Of a DNA stretch of 54,372 bases, positions 36,258 through 45,076 are shown in pieces (within the stretch, counting starts at the first letter, position 1; each line of letters starts with the position of its first letter). The stretch is taken from contig JALOSF010000024.1 of assembly GCA_025458525.1 (NCBI GenBank), forward strand, positions 1 through 54,372. The letters are read 5' to 3'. Made by a program: the position numbers and the translations under genes. Origin of the DNA: Cypionkella sp. (GTDB lineage: Bacteria > Pseudomonadota > Alphaproteobacteria > Rhodobacterales > Rhodobacteraceae). The notes beneath the pieces are model-generated. The model was not told where the DNA came from. It searched no databases and saw only the letters and a list, made by a program, of their open reading frames with translations.

Positions 36258-37535
36258 ATGCTGACCCAATACACGGCAGGCGACACGCCAGAGGCCCGCA
36301 AAGGCGTGGGCCCTCTGATTCCCCCGTTGTCCGACACCTTGCGCCCCATGCGGCAACAAGTTTTCGAATGTGTCCGGGCAGCCGGACTGATTCCCCGTGT
36401 GCAGGTGGCAAAGGATCTGGGGATCAGCCCGGCCTCTGTCACCACCATCACCTCGGAGCTGATTGATTCGGGTCTGATCGAGGAAGTTGCCGCCCCGCGC
36501 GAAGGCGAGGGGGTGCGCGGCCGGCCCGCCGTGGCGCTTGGTGTGCGGGCCGTGGCGCATCGCGTGGCGGGCATGAAGCTGTCGGATCGCGAACATACCG
36601 CGGTCATCGTTGATTTTGCAGGCAATCTGATTGCCGACGATGCCATCCCGCGCCGACCCGGCCCGATGACAGTGACCGAATTACTGGCCGCTGTCGAAAC
36701 CCTGCTCGACCGTGTTTGCGCCAAGGCCGGGATCAGCCGGGCGGACCTGTCGGCCATCGGTCTTGGCGTTCCGGGCTTTGTCGATTGCGCCGATGGCGTG
36801 GTGCTTTGGTCATCCGTCCTCAATGACCGCAATGTTGCGCTGGCGTCGCTTGCGGGCAATCGGCTTGGACTGCCGGTCTGGGTCGATAACGATGCCAATC
36901 TGGTGGCGCTGGCCGAGTTGTGGTTCGGCGCCGGTCGCGAGCTTTCGGATTTTGCGGTTGTCACCATTGAACATGGTGTGGGTATGGGGCTGGTGCTGAA
37001 CCACCGCATCTATCGTGGGTCGCAACGGCTTGGGCTGGAACTGGGCCACACCAAGGTGCAGCTTGATGGCGCGCTGTGCCGCTGCGGCCAGCGCGGCTGT
37101 CTGGAGGCGTATATCGCCGACTATGCCCTTGCGCGCGAGGCGACGACCGCGCTGAACTGGGGCCACAAGGAAGGCCAGAGCATCGCAGTGCTGCTCGAAA
37201 GCCTCTATGACCACGCCAAGGCCGGCAATGCCACTGCGCGCAGCATCTTTCGCCGCGCGGGGCGGTATCTGGCGGTTGGTTTGTCCAATGTCGTCAATCT
37301 GTTCGACCCCGCGCTGATCATCCTGTCGGGCGAACGGATGCGCTATGACTACCTTTATGCCGCCGAAACCCTGGCCGAGATGGACAATCTGGCCATCAAC
37401 ACCGGGCGCCCGCGGCCCCCCATCGAAATCCATGCCTGGGGCGATCTGCTGTGGGCGCATGGTGCGGCGGCGCTGGCGCTTTCGGCGGTCAGCGAAGGGC
37501 TTCTTGCCGCCAACCGTGACATTGCCGCGCAATAA
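36258..37535 (+). CDS. xylR: ROK-family transcriptional regulator, probable xylose repressor XylR
   Basis: The 425-residue protein has an N-terminal winged helix-turn-helix (residues about 30-80, LGISPASVTTITSELIDSG) and a sugar-kinase-like ROK domain. Seen in the latter are the ATP-site-like IGLGVPGFVD, WVDNDANLVALAELWFGAG, the GVGMGLVLN segment and the zinc-binding-type CRCGQRGCLEAYI. ROK repressors of this layout bind xylose and release the operator. It is divergent from xylF, with AGGAAG before its ATG, the usual place for the regulator of that operon. Confidence 0.9.
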   Translation: MLTQYTAGDTPEARKGVGPLIPPLSDTLRPMRQQVFECVRAAGLIPRVQVAKDLGISPASVTTITSELIDSGLIEEVAAPREGEGVRGRPAVALGVRAVAHRVAGMKLSDREHTAVIVDFAGNLIADDAIPRRPGPMTVTELLAAVETLLDRVCAKAGISRADLSAIGLGVPGFVDCADGVVLWSSVLNDRNVALASLAGNRLGLPVWVDNDANLVALAELWFGAGRELSDFAVVTIEHGVGMGLVLNHRIYRGSQRLGLELGHTKVQLDGALCRCGQRGCLEAYIADYALAREATTALNWGHKEGQSIAVLLESLYDHAKAGNATARSIFRRAGRYLAVGLSNVVNLFDPALIILSGERMRYDYLYAAETLAEMDNLAINTGRPRPPIEIHAWGDLLWAHGAAALALSAVSEGLLAANRDIAAQ

Positions 37536-37546
37536 CCGGCCTGCCC

Positions 37547-37564
37547 GAATGTCACAGGACATTC
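37547..37564 (+). other. Stem-loop after xylR
   Basis: GAATGTC and GACATTC form a perfect 7-bp stem with loop ACAG, 11 bases beyond the xylR stop. No T-run follows, so it is at best a weak terminator. The rest of the 163-bp gap to tamA shows nothing I can name. Confidence 0.35.
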
Positions 37565-37698
37565 CGATGGCCGCGAAATCTGCAAGACCGGCGGGCCGGC
37601 GCAAAATGTGATGTCTGCAAGGCCCCGACGGACAAGCAGTTGATTGCACATCGGGTCGGCTGTTGCGATACTCGACCCACCTGTCCGTGAGGTCCGAT

Positions 37699-39534
37699 TT
37701 GAAACAGCGCAGACCCGTCCTGTCCCGCCTGAGCTTCGTCGCGTGCCTTGCGGCTGCCTTGACCCTGGGTCAGGCCGGTCACGCGCTGGACCGGGTGCAA
37801 TTCTCGGTCAGCGGTGCCGATGCCGCCTTGGGCGATGCGCTGCGGGGGGCGTCGGCGCTGCTCGCGCTGTCCAACGCCGAAGACCAACCCGATCAGGTCT
37901 TGGCCGCGGCCCGTGCCGAATATGGACGGCTGATCGGCGCGCTCTATGCACAAGGCCATTACTCGCCCGTCATTTCCGTGCTGCTTGATGGGCGCGAGGC
38001 GGCGGGCATCGCGCCGCTCGATGCGCCGCAGCGCGTGGGCCGCATCGAGGTGCGCGTGACCCCCGGCCCGCAGTTCCGCTTTGGCGAGGCCGCGGTGACG
38101 CCGCTTGCGCGGGGCACCGAATTGCCCGAGGGGTTTGCCCGTGGCGCGGTCGCGCAAAGCGGCACCGTGCGGCAGGCCGTGACTGCCGGGGTGGATGGGT
38201 GGCGCGCCCTTGGGCACGCCAAGGCCCGGGTCGGCGGGCAGGACGTGGTCGCCGACCACCCGAACAGCACGCTGTCGGCGCGCGTCACGCTGGAGCCCGG
38301 CCCGAGGTTGCGCTTTGGCCCGGTCGATGTGGTGGGCAATCAGCGCACCCGCGAAAACCGCGTGCGCAAGATTGCCGGCCTTCCGCAAGGCGAGGTGTTT
38401 GATCCTGCCGAAGTGACCCGCGCCGAAAACCGTCTGCGGCGCACCGGCACATTTTCATCCGTAACCATCACCGAGGATGAGGGCATCACGCGGCCCGATC
38501 TGCTGGGCACCACCATAACAGTGGTCGAGGAAAAGCCGAGGCACCTGAGCTTCGGCGCCGAAATCTCCAGCCTTGAGGGCCTTGACCTGACCGGCGCGTG
38601 GATGCACCGCAATCTGCTGGGCGGGGCCGAGCGGCTTCGGCTTGAGGGGGCGATCACCAATATCGGCGCATCGGACAGCGGGGTCGATTACGGGCTGAAA
38701 CTGTCGATCGACCGTCCTGCCACGCTGACCCCGGATACCACGGCGCGTTTTGTCACCGAAGTCGATCATCTGGACGAGGCCGATTTCCGGGCAAATTCTT
38801 TCAGCCTTGGGATCGGTTTCACCCATGTGTTCAGCGACAGCCTGACGGGCCGTGTCGATCTGGCCTATAGCATCATCGACGGGACCGAGTTTTCCGAAGA
38901 CCGCGCGGTGTCGTCCGATTTTCGGTTTCGTAGCCTTGCGCTGCCGGTCGGCCTGATCTGGGACCGGCGCGACAACAAGACCGATGCCAAGCGCGGGTTC
39001 TATGTCGAGGCAGAGGTGAAGCCCTTCCTTGGCTTTGGCACCACCGGGTCGGGCCTGCGCGCGACGGCCGATCTGCGCGCCTATCGCGGCTTTGGCGAGG
39101 CGGATCGCTTTGTCGTGGCGGCGCGCGCGCAGGCGGGGATCGTCACCGGGGCCGATCTTCTTGAAACGCCACGCGATGACCTGTTCTATTCCGGCGGCGG
39201 CGGCACTGTGCGCGGGCAACCGTTTCAATCGCTTGGCGTGAATCTCGCACGGGGGCCACAAAGGTTTCAGATCGGCGGAAATCATTTTCTCGGCGCGTCT
39301 GTCGAACTGCGCGCGCGGGTATCGGGCAAGATCGGGGTGGTCGGCTTTGTCGATGCGGGCCGCATCGATGTGGGCAGCTTTTTTGACGCCTCGGGCGACT
39401 GGCATGCCGGGGCGGGGTTGGGCCTGCGCTATGACACCGGATTTGGCCCGATCCGCCTTGACGTGGCAGCCCCGGTGCGCGGCACTACGGGCAAGGGTGT
39501 GCAGCTTTACGTTGGTCTGGGGCAAGCCTTCTGA
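37699..39534 (+). CDS. tamA: Outer-membrane assembly protein TamA (BamA/Omp85 family)
   Basis: The 611-residue precursor has a signal peptide (PVLSRLSFVACLAAALTLG, cleavage after GHA), POTRA domains in the N-terminal half (VDVVGNQRTRENRVRKIAGL is typical) and a C-terminal 16-strand Omp85 barrel. The barrel lid motif is seen in GGGGTVRGQ, and the chain ends in phenylalanine (VGLGQAF), the outer-membrane insertion signal. TamA works with TamB in envelope lipid/protein transfer and autotransporter assembly. I favour the TTG at 37699 because GTGAGG lies seven bases upstream; GTG 37687 and TTG 37663 are alternatives. The stop overlaps the tamB ATG. Confidence 0.9.
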   Translation: MKQRRPVLSRLSFVACLAAALTLGQAGHALDRVQFSVSGADAALGDALRGASALLALSNAEDQPDQVLAAARAEYGRLIGALYAQGHYSPVISVLLDGREAAGIAPLDAPQRVGRIEVRVTPGPQFRFGEAAVTPLARGTELPEGFARGAVAQSGTVRQAVTAGVDGWRALGHAKARVGGQDVVADHPNSTLSARVTLEPGPRLRFGPVDVVGNQRTRENRVRKIAGLPQGEVFDPAEVTRAENRLRRTGTFSSVTITEDEGITRPDLLGTTITVVEEKPRHLSFGAEISSLEGLDLTGAWMHRNLLGGAERLRLEGAITNIGASDSGVDYGLKLSIDRPATLTPDTTARFVTEVDHLDEADFRANSFSLGIGFTHVFSDSLTGRVDLAYSIIDGTEFSEDRAVSSDFRFRSLALPVGLIWDRRDNKTDAKRGFYVEAEVKPFLGFGTTGSGLRATADLRAYRGFGEADRFVVAARAQAGIVTGADLLETPRDDLFYSGGGGTVRGQPFQSLGVNLARGPQRFQIGGNHFLGASVELRARVSGKIGVVGFVDAGRIDVGSFFDASGDWHAGAGLGLRYDTGFGPIRLDVAAPVRGTTGKGVQLYVGLGQAF

Positions 39535-42500
39535 TGCGTCACCTGTTCTTGGCCACCGCCCTCATCGCCGCCCCGCTCGCCGCCTTTGCCCAGGAAACCG
39601 AGGCGGAACGCACAGATCGCGGCACCATCGTCGCCTTTCTTGAGGATAATCTGTCCACGCCCGGTCGCCAGATCACCTTGCGTGGCTTTGCCGGGGCCCT
39701 GTCGTCGCGCGCGACTGCGACCCAGCTGACCATTGCCGATTCCGAAGGGGTCTGGCTCACGCTCAATGACATCGTCCTTGACTGGAGCCGGTCTGCCCTG
39801 TTGACCGGGCAGATCACGATCTCCGAACTCTCGGCTGGCGAAATCATCGTGGCGCGGGCCCCGATACCGGAACCCGGCGTTCCTTCGCCAGAGGCGACGG
39901 GCTTTGCCCTGCCGGAATTGCCGGTTTCGATACAGATTTCCAAGGTGGCAGCGGCCCGGGTCGAATTGGGCGAGTCGCTGTTGGGCCAGACGGTCGAGGG
40001 CAGCATCGAGGCCGCGCTGTCCCTTGCGGGCGGGGAAGGCTCTGCCGAGTTGACCATGACCCGGACAGACAGCGGGCCTGAGGGGCAGGTCACGCTTGCC
40101 GCGTCCTATGCCAACGAAAGCCGCCAGCTTGCCATCGATCTGACCGCGGTCGAAGGGGAAGGGGGCATTGCCGCCACCTTGCTGGGTCTGCCGGGCACGC
40201 CCGCCGTCTCGCTCGAGGTGCAGGGCGAAGGGCCGATTGACGATTTCACCGCCACCCTTGGCCTGTCCAGCGATGGTGTCGAGCGTTTGGCAGGCACGGT
40301 CACACTGATGGGGGCAGATGCGGGTGGCACCCGTTTTGCCGCCGAGGTGGCGGGCGATCTTGCCCCGCTGTTCTTGCCTGAATACGCTGATTTCCTTGGG
40401 AATTCCGTGGCGCTTGACGTGACGGGGCAGCGCAGCGCGCTGGGCCGGGTCGATCTGTCGGACCTGAACCTGCGCACGCAATCGCTGTCCTTGCAAGGCC
40501 AGACGACCTTTGCCGCCGATGGTCTGCCCGAGGCGATCGCCCTGACCGGCGCGCTGCGCGGGCCGGATGGTGCGCCGGTGCTTATCCCGGGCTTTGACGC
40601 AGGGGTGTCGATCCGCGCGGCGCAGATCGATATCGCATACAACGCGGCCACCGATACCGCATGGCGCGCGCTGATTGCGGCCGAGGGCGTCACGACCCCG
40701 GACGCAAGCCTTGCCACGGTTGATCTGCGCGGCTCGGGCCGGATCAGCCGGACGGCGGCGGGCAATGTGGTGGGGGGCAGCTTTACCGCAAGCGGCACTG
40801 GCATCGCCCTTGCCGATCCAAGCCTGGCCATGGCGCTTGGCGATTCGGCGACAGCCGCCGCGCGATTGTCCTGGCAAGAGGGGACGGGCCTTGTGCGCAT
40901 CGGTGCGCTTGATCTGGCCGCCGGGCCGCTGACCCTGTCAGCGGGGGGCGAGGTTGCGGGGCCGAGCGACGGTTTGCGCATCACAGGCCGGCTTCGGATC
41001 GACGCAGAGGATCTTGCGCCGCTGTCCGGCCTTGCCGACCGGCCGTTGTCGGGGCGCGGCACGATCACGGCCAGCGGCACCGGCAGCCCCTTGGGCGGCG
41101 ATTTCGATGTGCAGGCGCGAGTGGACGGGCAAGACCTGACGGTCGATATCCCCGAGGCCGACAACCTGCTGCGCGGCCCGTCCAGCCTTGCGGTCGATAT
41201 CCGGCGCGATACCACGGGCACGGTTTTGCGCAGTTTTGCCTTGCGCGCGGCCGATCTGGCCGCCGATGGCGCGGGCACTGTCACCTCGGATCGCGCCGAT
41301 CTGGACCTTACCTTGCGCATGGAAAATCTTGCGCGGCTTGGGTCGGCTTATGGCGGGCGGATCGATGGGCAGGTGCAACTTGCCGGCCCGCTGACGGAGG
41401 GGCGGGCGCGCATTGTGGCCGATCTGAACGCGTCCGATCTGCGCGTGGGGGTGGCTGAAGCTGACCGCCTGCTGCGCGGCGCGTCGAAGGTCTCGCTCCT
41501 TGCCGATCTCGACGGTGCGCAGCTGCGCGTGGAGCAGCTTTCCATCACGGCCCCCGTGGCCAGCGTTTCGGCCAGCGGCCTGTTGGCCGCAGAAGGCAGC
41601 GATGTCACGGCGCGCATGTCGCTGGCCGATCTATCGCGGCTGCGGCCCGAATTTGGCGGGCGTGTCACGGCGGATGCCGCGTTTCGCGGCACCGCGCAAA
41701 CCGCGGCGCTGACGCTTTCGGCCAATGCCGCCGACCTGCGTTTGGGTGTGCCCGAGGCGGATCGCGTGCTTGCGGGGGCGTCACAGGTGACGGCGGCGCT
41801 TCGGCTTGAAAACGGCGCGCTGCGGGTCGATGACCTGCGGTTGAACAACCCGCAGCTTTCGGTCCAGGCCACCGGGCGCATCGCCGGAACCCGCCGGGAT
41901 ATTGATCTGTCGGCACGTCTGGTCAATCTTGGCCTGATCTTGCCGGAGTTTCCGGGCCCCGTCACCGTTTCGGGCACCGCGGTCGATACCGGCGCGGGAT
42001 ATACCGTGTCGCTCTCTGGCACCGGGCCGGGCAGCATCAACGCCCGTGTGGCGGGGACGGTCGCGCAAAACCTTGGCAGTGCCAATCTGACCGTGACCGG
42101 ATCGGCGCAAGCCGGGCTGGCCAATCCGTTCCTGGGCAGCCGTGTGGTTTCTGGCCCGGTCACTGTCGATCTGCGTCTGAACGGGCCCATTGCGCTGTCC
42201 TCTCTTTCGGGCCGCGTCGGTCTGTCGGGGGGCACCTTGGCCGATCCGGCGTTGCCCTTTTCGTTGCAGGGGATCGAGGCCAGCGCCACGCTTTCGAATG
42301 GCTCGGCGCAGGTTGCGACCGCGGCCGCTGTGTCCACCGGGGGGCGGCTTGTCCTGTCCGGCCCGGTTGCCTTGACGGCGCCTTATCGCGGCGATCTTGG
42401 CCTGACCCTGTCAGGGGTCGTTCTGCGTGATCCGCAGCTTTACGAAACGCTGGCCAACGGACAATTGCGCATCACCGGCCCGCTGACGGGGGGCGCGCTG

Positions 42501-43385
42501 ATCTCGGGCCGCATCGCGCTGCCGCAGACCGAGATCCGCATCGCCGCCACCGGGCTTGGTGGACAGGAATTGATTGACGGGTTGCGCCATGTCGGTGAGC
42601 CCGCGCCCGTGCGGGAAACCCGCCGCCGTGCCGGTCTTCTGGATGACGGGACGGCGGGCGGCACAGGCGGGGGCAGCGCGCGCAGCCAGCCCTTTGAACT
42701 GAACGTTGAAATCTCGGCCCCAAATCAGCTGTTCATCCGGGGCCGCGGGCTGGATGCAGAGCTGGGCGGCACGCTGCTGGTAACGGGCACCACCGATGCC
42801 ATCGTTCCTTCTGGCGCGTTCAACCTGATCCGGGGGCGTCTGGATATTCTGGGCCGCCGCTTGACCCTGACCGAGGCCTCGCTTCAGCTTGAAGGCGATT
42901 TTGACGCAACTTTGCGGATTGTGGCCAGTTCGCAGAATGACGATGTCACCAGCGCGGTTGTCATCGAGGGGGCGGTCAGCGACCCGCAGGTCACGTTCAC
43001 ATCGACCCCGCAACTCCCGCAAGAGGAGGTCTTGGCACAGCTTCTGTTCGGGCGGCGTCTTGAATCGCTTTCGGCGCTACAGGCGCTGCAACTGGCCAGC
43101 GCAGTGGCCACCCTGGCCGGACGCGGGGGCGAGGGCATTGTCAGTCGCTTGCGCACCGGCTTTGGCCTCGATGATCTGGACGTTCAGACCAGTGCCTCGG
43201 GCGATACGCAGCTGACCGCCGGCAAGTATCTGAGCGAGAACATCTATTCCGAGGTGGTCGTGGATCAGTCCGGCAAAAGCCAGATCAACCTGAACTTGGA
43301 CATCACCGATAACCTGACGCTCAAGGGACGGGTTGGCGGTGATGGGGGGACGGGGCTTGGTTTGTTCTTTGAACGCGATTACTGA
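39534..43385 (+). CDS. tamB: Translocation and assembly module protein TamB
   Basis: The 1283-residue AsmA-like protein is anchored in the inner membrane by an uncleaved or cleaved N-terminal hydrophobic segment (HLFLATALIAAPLAAFA) and spans the periplasm as a beta-taco groove. The C-terminal DUF490 domain is clear (FELNVEISAPNQLFIRGRGL, PQVTFTSTPQLPQEEVLAQL, LFGRRLESLSALQALQLAS) and ends in GLGLFFERDY. Residues 534-833 contain three repeats of about 100 residues, each starting with a DL-(T/R)-V-x-x-x-EAD-x-x-L-x-G motif. It is coupled to tamA and overlaps the end of the convergent TetR gene by 7 bp. Confidence 0.93.
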   Translation: MRHLFLATALIAAPLAAFAQETEAERTDRGTIVAFLEDNLSTPGRQITLRGFAGALSSRATATQLTIADSEGVWLTLNDIVLDWSRSALLTGQITISELSAGEIIVARAPIPEPGVPSPEATGFALPELPVSIQISKVAAARVELGESLLGQTVEGSIEAALSLAGGEGSAELTMTRTDSGPEGQVTLAASYANESRQLAIDLTAVEGEGGIAATLLGLPGTPAVSLEVQGEGPIDDFTATLGLSSDGVERLAGTVTLMGADAGGTRFAAEVAGDLAPLFLPEYADFLGNSVALDVTGQRSALGRVDLSDLNLRTQSLSLQGQTTFAADGLPEAIALTGALRGPDGAPVLIPGFDAGVSIRAAQIDIAYNAATDTAWRALIAAEGVTTPDASLATVDLRGSGRISRTAAGNVVGGSFTASGTGIALADPSLAMALGDSATAAARLSWQEGTGLVRIGALDLAAGPLTLSAGGEVAGPSDGLRITGRLRIDAEDLAPLSGLADRPLSGRGTITASGTGSPLGGDFDVQARVDGQDLTVDIPEADNLLRGPSSLAVDIRRDTTGTVLRSFALRAADLAADGAGTVTSDRADLDLTLRMENLARLGSAYGGRIDGQVQLAGPLTEGRARIVADLNASDLRVGVAEADRLLRGASKVSLLADLDGAQLRVEQLSITAPVASVSASGLLAAEGSDVTARMSLADLSRLRPEFGGRVTADAAFRGTAQTAALTLSANAADLRLGVPEADRVLAGASQVTAALRLENGALRVDDLRLNNPQLSVQATGRIAGTRRDIDLSARLVNLGLILPEFPGPVTVSGTAVDTGAGYTVSLSGTGPGSINARVAGTVAQNLGSANLTVTGSAQAGLANPFLGSRVVSGPVTVDLRLNGPIALSSLSGRVGLSGGTLADPALPFSLQGIEASATLSNGSAQVATAAAVSTGGRLVLSGPVALTAPYRGDLGLTLSGVVLRDPQLYETLANGQLRITGPLTGGALISGRIALPQTEIRIAATGLGGQELIDGLRHVGEPAPVRETRRRAGLLDDGTAGGTGGGSARSQPFELNVEISAPNQLFIRGRGLDAELGGTLLVTGTTDAIVPSGAFNLIRGRLDILGRRLTLTEASLQLEGDFDATLRIVASSQNDDVTSAVVIEGAVSDPQVTFTSTPQLPQEEVLAQLLFGRRLESLSALQALQLASAVATLAGRGGEGIVSRLRTGFGLDDLDVQTSASGDTQLTAGKYLSENIYSEVVVDQSGKSQINLNLDITDNLTLKGRVGGDGGTGLGLFFERDY

Positions 43386-44029
43386 ACCCGCAACCCGTTC
43401 AACACCAAGGCCGTGATTTCGGCCACGATATGGGCTTCGTCCAACGGGTCGTCAGGGCCAAGGCCCGACATGAAGCGGGCCTCGCTGGCCATGACGGCAT
43501 AGGCTTCGGTCATGGCCCAGATATGAAACTGAAGCAGCAAAGGGTCCACCCGGCGGATCAGCCCCTGATCGGCCCAGGCGCCAATCAGGCGTGAGGCCCG
43601 CAGCGTCGCCTCACGCGATCCGGCCCAGACGGCGTGCAGCATCGGCGCGCCGCGCATCACCTCGCCGGTGAACATCCGCACCTCTGCGGGGTGGGTCAGC
43701 GAAAACCGCACCTTGCGGGCGATGTAATCCGACAGGAACGCCTCTGGCCCCTTGTCCAGTGCAATGCCTTCGAACAGATCGGCCCAGATTCCGGTGATAT
43801 GGGTCAGAGCCTCGGCGTAAAGCTCCTCCTTGCTGTCGATGTAATAGTGCAATTTGGTTTTCGAGATGCCCGCCCGGTCGGCAATGCCTTGGGTCGAGGC
43901 ACCGCGCAGGCCATGTTCGGCAAATTCCACGATGGCCGCCGCGCGAATATGGTCGCGCAACTCGCCCCGTTTGCGGGCAAGATCACCGCGCCCCACATGG
44001 CGCAGGCTCAGGGCTTCTGGGGCAGCCAT
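43379..44029 (-). CDS. TetR-family regulator, RutR-like
   Basis: The 216-residue protein has an N-terminal TetR helix-turn-helix (AAAIVEFAEHGLRGASTQG, IADRAGISKTKLHYYIDSKE) and a C-terminal domain with VRMFTGEVMRGAP, resembling the RutR-type ligand domain. RutR in other bacteria senses pyrimidines and controls pyrimidine and purine degradation. Here it is the last gene of the nine-gene catabolic operon; its start overlaps the ridA stop by 22 bp. The palindrome at 51122-51143 before the operon is the obvious candidate site. Confidence 0.85.
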   Translation of the reverse strand: MAAPEALSLRHVGRGDLARKRGELRDHIRAAAIVEFAEHGLRGASTQGIADRAGISKTKLHYYIDSKEELYAEALTHITGIWADLFEGIALDKGPEAFLSDYIARKVRFSLTHPAEVRMFTGEVMRGAPMLHAVWAGSREATLRASRLIGAWADQGLIRRVDPLLLQFHIWAMTEAYAVMASEARFMSGLGPDDPLDEAHIVAEITALVLNGLRVQ

Positions 44030-44460
44030 GCCGTCGCCTCCACTTCGATCAGGATATCGGGCGAAGGCATCATCGCGCTGACCTCTACCACCGTGGACAC
44101 GGGCGGGGTCCCGGGAAAGAACTGCCGCCGCACCGCGTTATAGCGGGGGAAGTCATTCAGATTCTTGAAATATTGCACCAACTTGAACACATCCGCCATC
44201 GACCCGCCGGCCTGTTCCACCGTGGCGCGGATACGGTCCAGCACATACCAGGACTGCGCGAGGATCGGCCCATCCTTGGCATCGACCGAGAATTCCCCGG
44301 TCTGACCAATCGTCGGGCCGATCCCGTCGGGCAGATCGCCAAACCCCCGGATCACCCGCCCAGCGGCCGCGTCCACCGCGATGACGCCGGACAGAAAGAT
44401 GAAATCGCCGCGCCGCACCCAGGCGGAATAGCGGGCAAGGGGGCGTGCTGCATCATTCAT
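44008..44460 (-). CDS. RidA/YjgF family protein
   Basis: The 150-residue protein shows the RidA pattern: SGVIAVDAAAGRVIRG, QSWYVLDRIRATVEQAGGSM, VFKLVQYFKNLNDFPRYN and the C-terminal STVVEVSAMMPSPDILIEVE. Family members deaminate reactive enamines or imines; RutC of the uracil pathway belongs here. An arginine of the usual deaminase site is not placed where I would expect in IEVEATAW, so imine deaminase activity is uncertain. It probably handles an unstable intermediate of the pathway encoded around it. Confidence 0.87.
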   Translation of the reverse strand: MNDAARPLARYSAWVRRGDFIFLSGVIAVDAAAGRVIRGFGDLPDGIGPTIGQTGEFSVDAKDGPILAQSWYVLDRIRATVEQAGGSMADVFKLVQYFKNLNDFPRYNAVRRQFFPGTPPVSTVVEVSAMMPSPDILIEVEATAWLPQKP

Positions 44461-44463
44461 CGC

Positions 44464-45063
44464 TTACACCGGAATGGTTTTCAGACTGCGCTCGACCTTG
44501 CCCAGAAAGGTCTTCCGCTCGTCCTCGGTCACGTGGTTCATGTTGTAAAGCTGCTTCCAGATCACCCGGCAGCGCGGGCTGAACAAGGGCCGCAGCCCGC
44601 GCGTCCACAACGACCGCCCCGGATCGCGGATCATCCTGATCCACCACCACGGACTGCCCGAGGTGGTGATCCCCACCATCAGCCGGATGTTCTGCAACTT
44701 TGGCTTGGTGCGTTTCTGTTTGCCGTCGGCCACCTCGAAGGTGATCCCCGGCAGCCAGACCCGCTCCAGCCAGCCTTTCAGCATGGCAGGGGGGCCGTAA
44801 TACCAGGTCGGATAGATCACCACCAAACCCTCGGCCCATTGCAGGTTCTCCACATGGTCCGGGTGCTTTGCGATGATTGCTGCGGTATCGGTCAGATATT
44901 GTCGACGTTCCTCGGTCGAAAGCACCGGGTTGAAGTTCTCGGCGTAAAGATCATGGCAGCGCAGTTCGTGGCCCGCCGCACGAAGCGTGCGACAGGCGGT
45001 CTCATAAAGCGCCGCGCCAAAACTTTCCGGGCACGGATGCGAGAAAACGACCAGAAGGCGCAT
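44464..45063 (-). CDS. NAD(P)H-dependent flavodoxin-fold oxidoreductase (NQO1-like)
   Basis: The 199-residue protein has the flavodoxin-like start RLLVVFSHPCPESFGAALYE and the FMN/FAD-contacting VVIYPTWYYGPPAMLKGWLERVW region typical of quinone-reductase-like enzymes. The second half (ITTSGSPWWWIRMIRD) matches the small MdaB/YwrO-type group. I used ATG 45063; the in-frame extension to 45147 overlaps the binding-protein gene. In this operon it may reduce a quinone or supply flavin electrons, but the substrate is unknown. Confidence 0.83.
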   Translation of the reverse strand: MRLLVVFSHPCPESFGAALYETACRTLRAAGHELRCHDLYAENFNPVLSTEERRQYLTDTAAIIAKHPDHVENLQWAEGLVVIYPTWYYGPPAMLKGWLERVWLPGITFEVADGKQKRTKPKLQNIRLMVGITTSGSPWWWIRMIRDPGRSLWTRGLRPLFSPRCRVIWKQLYNMNHVTEDERKTFLGKVERSLKTIPV

Positions 45064-45076
45064 GGCGCATAACCCC

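Noticed and set aside
39507-40877. Minus-strand frame of about 456 codons inside tamB
   Set aside because: Shadow-type composition and no ribosome-binding site; TamB is coherent through the same stretch.
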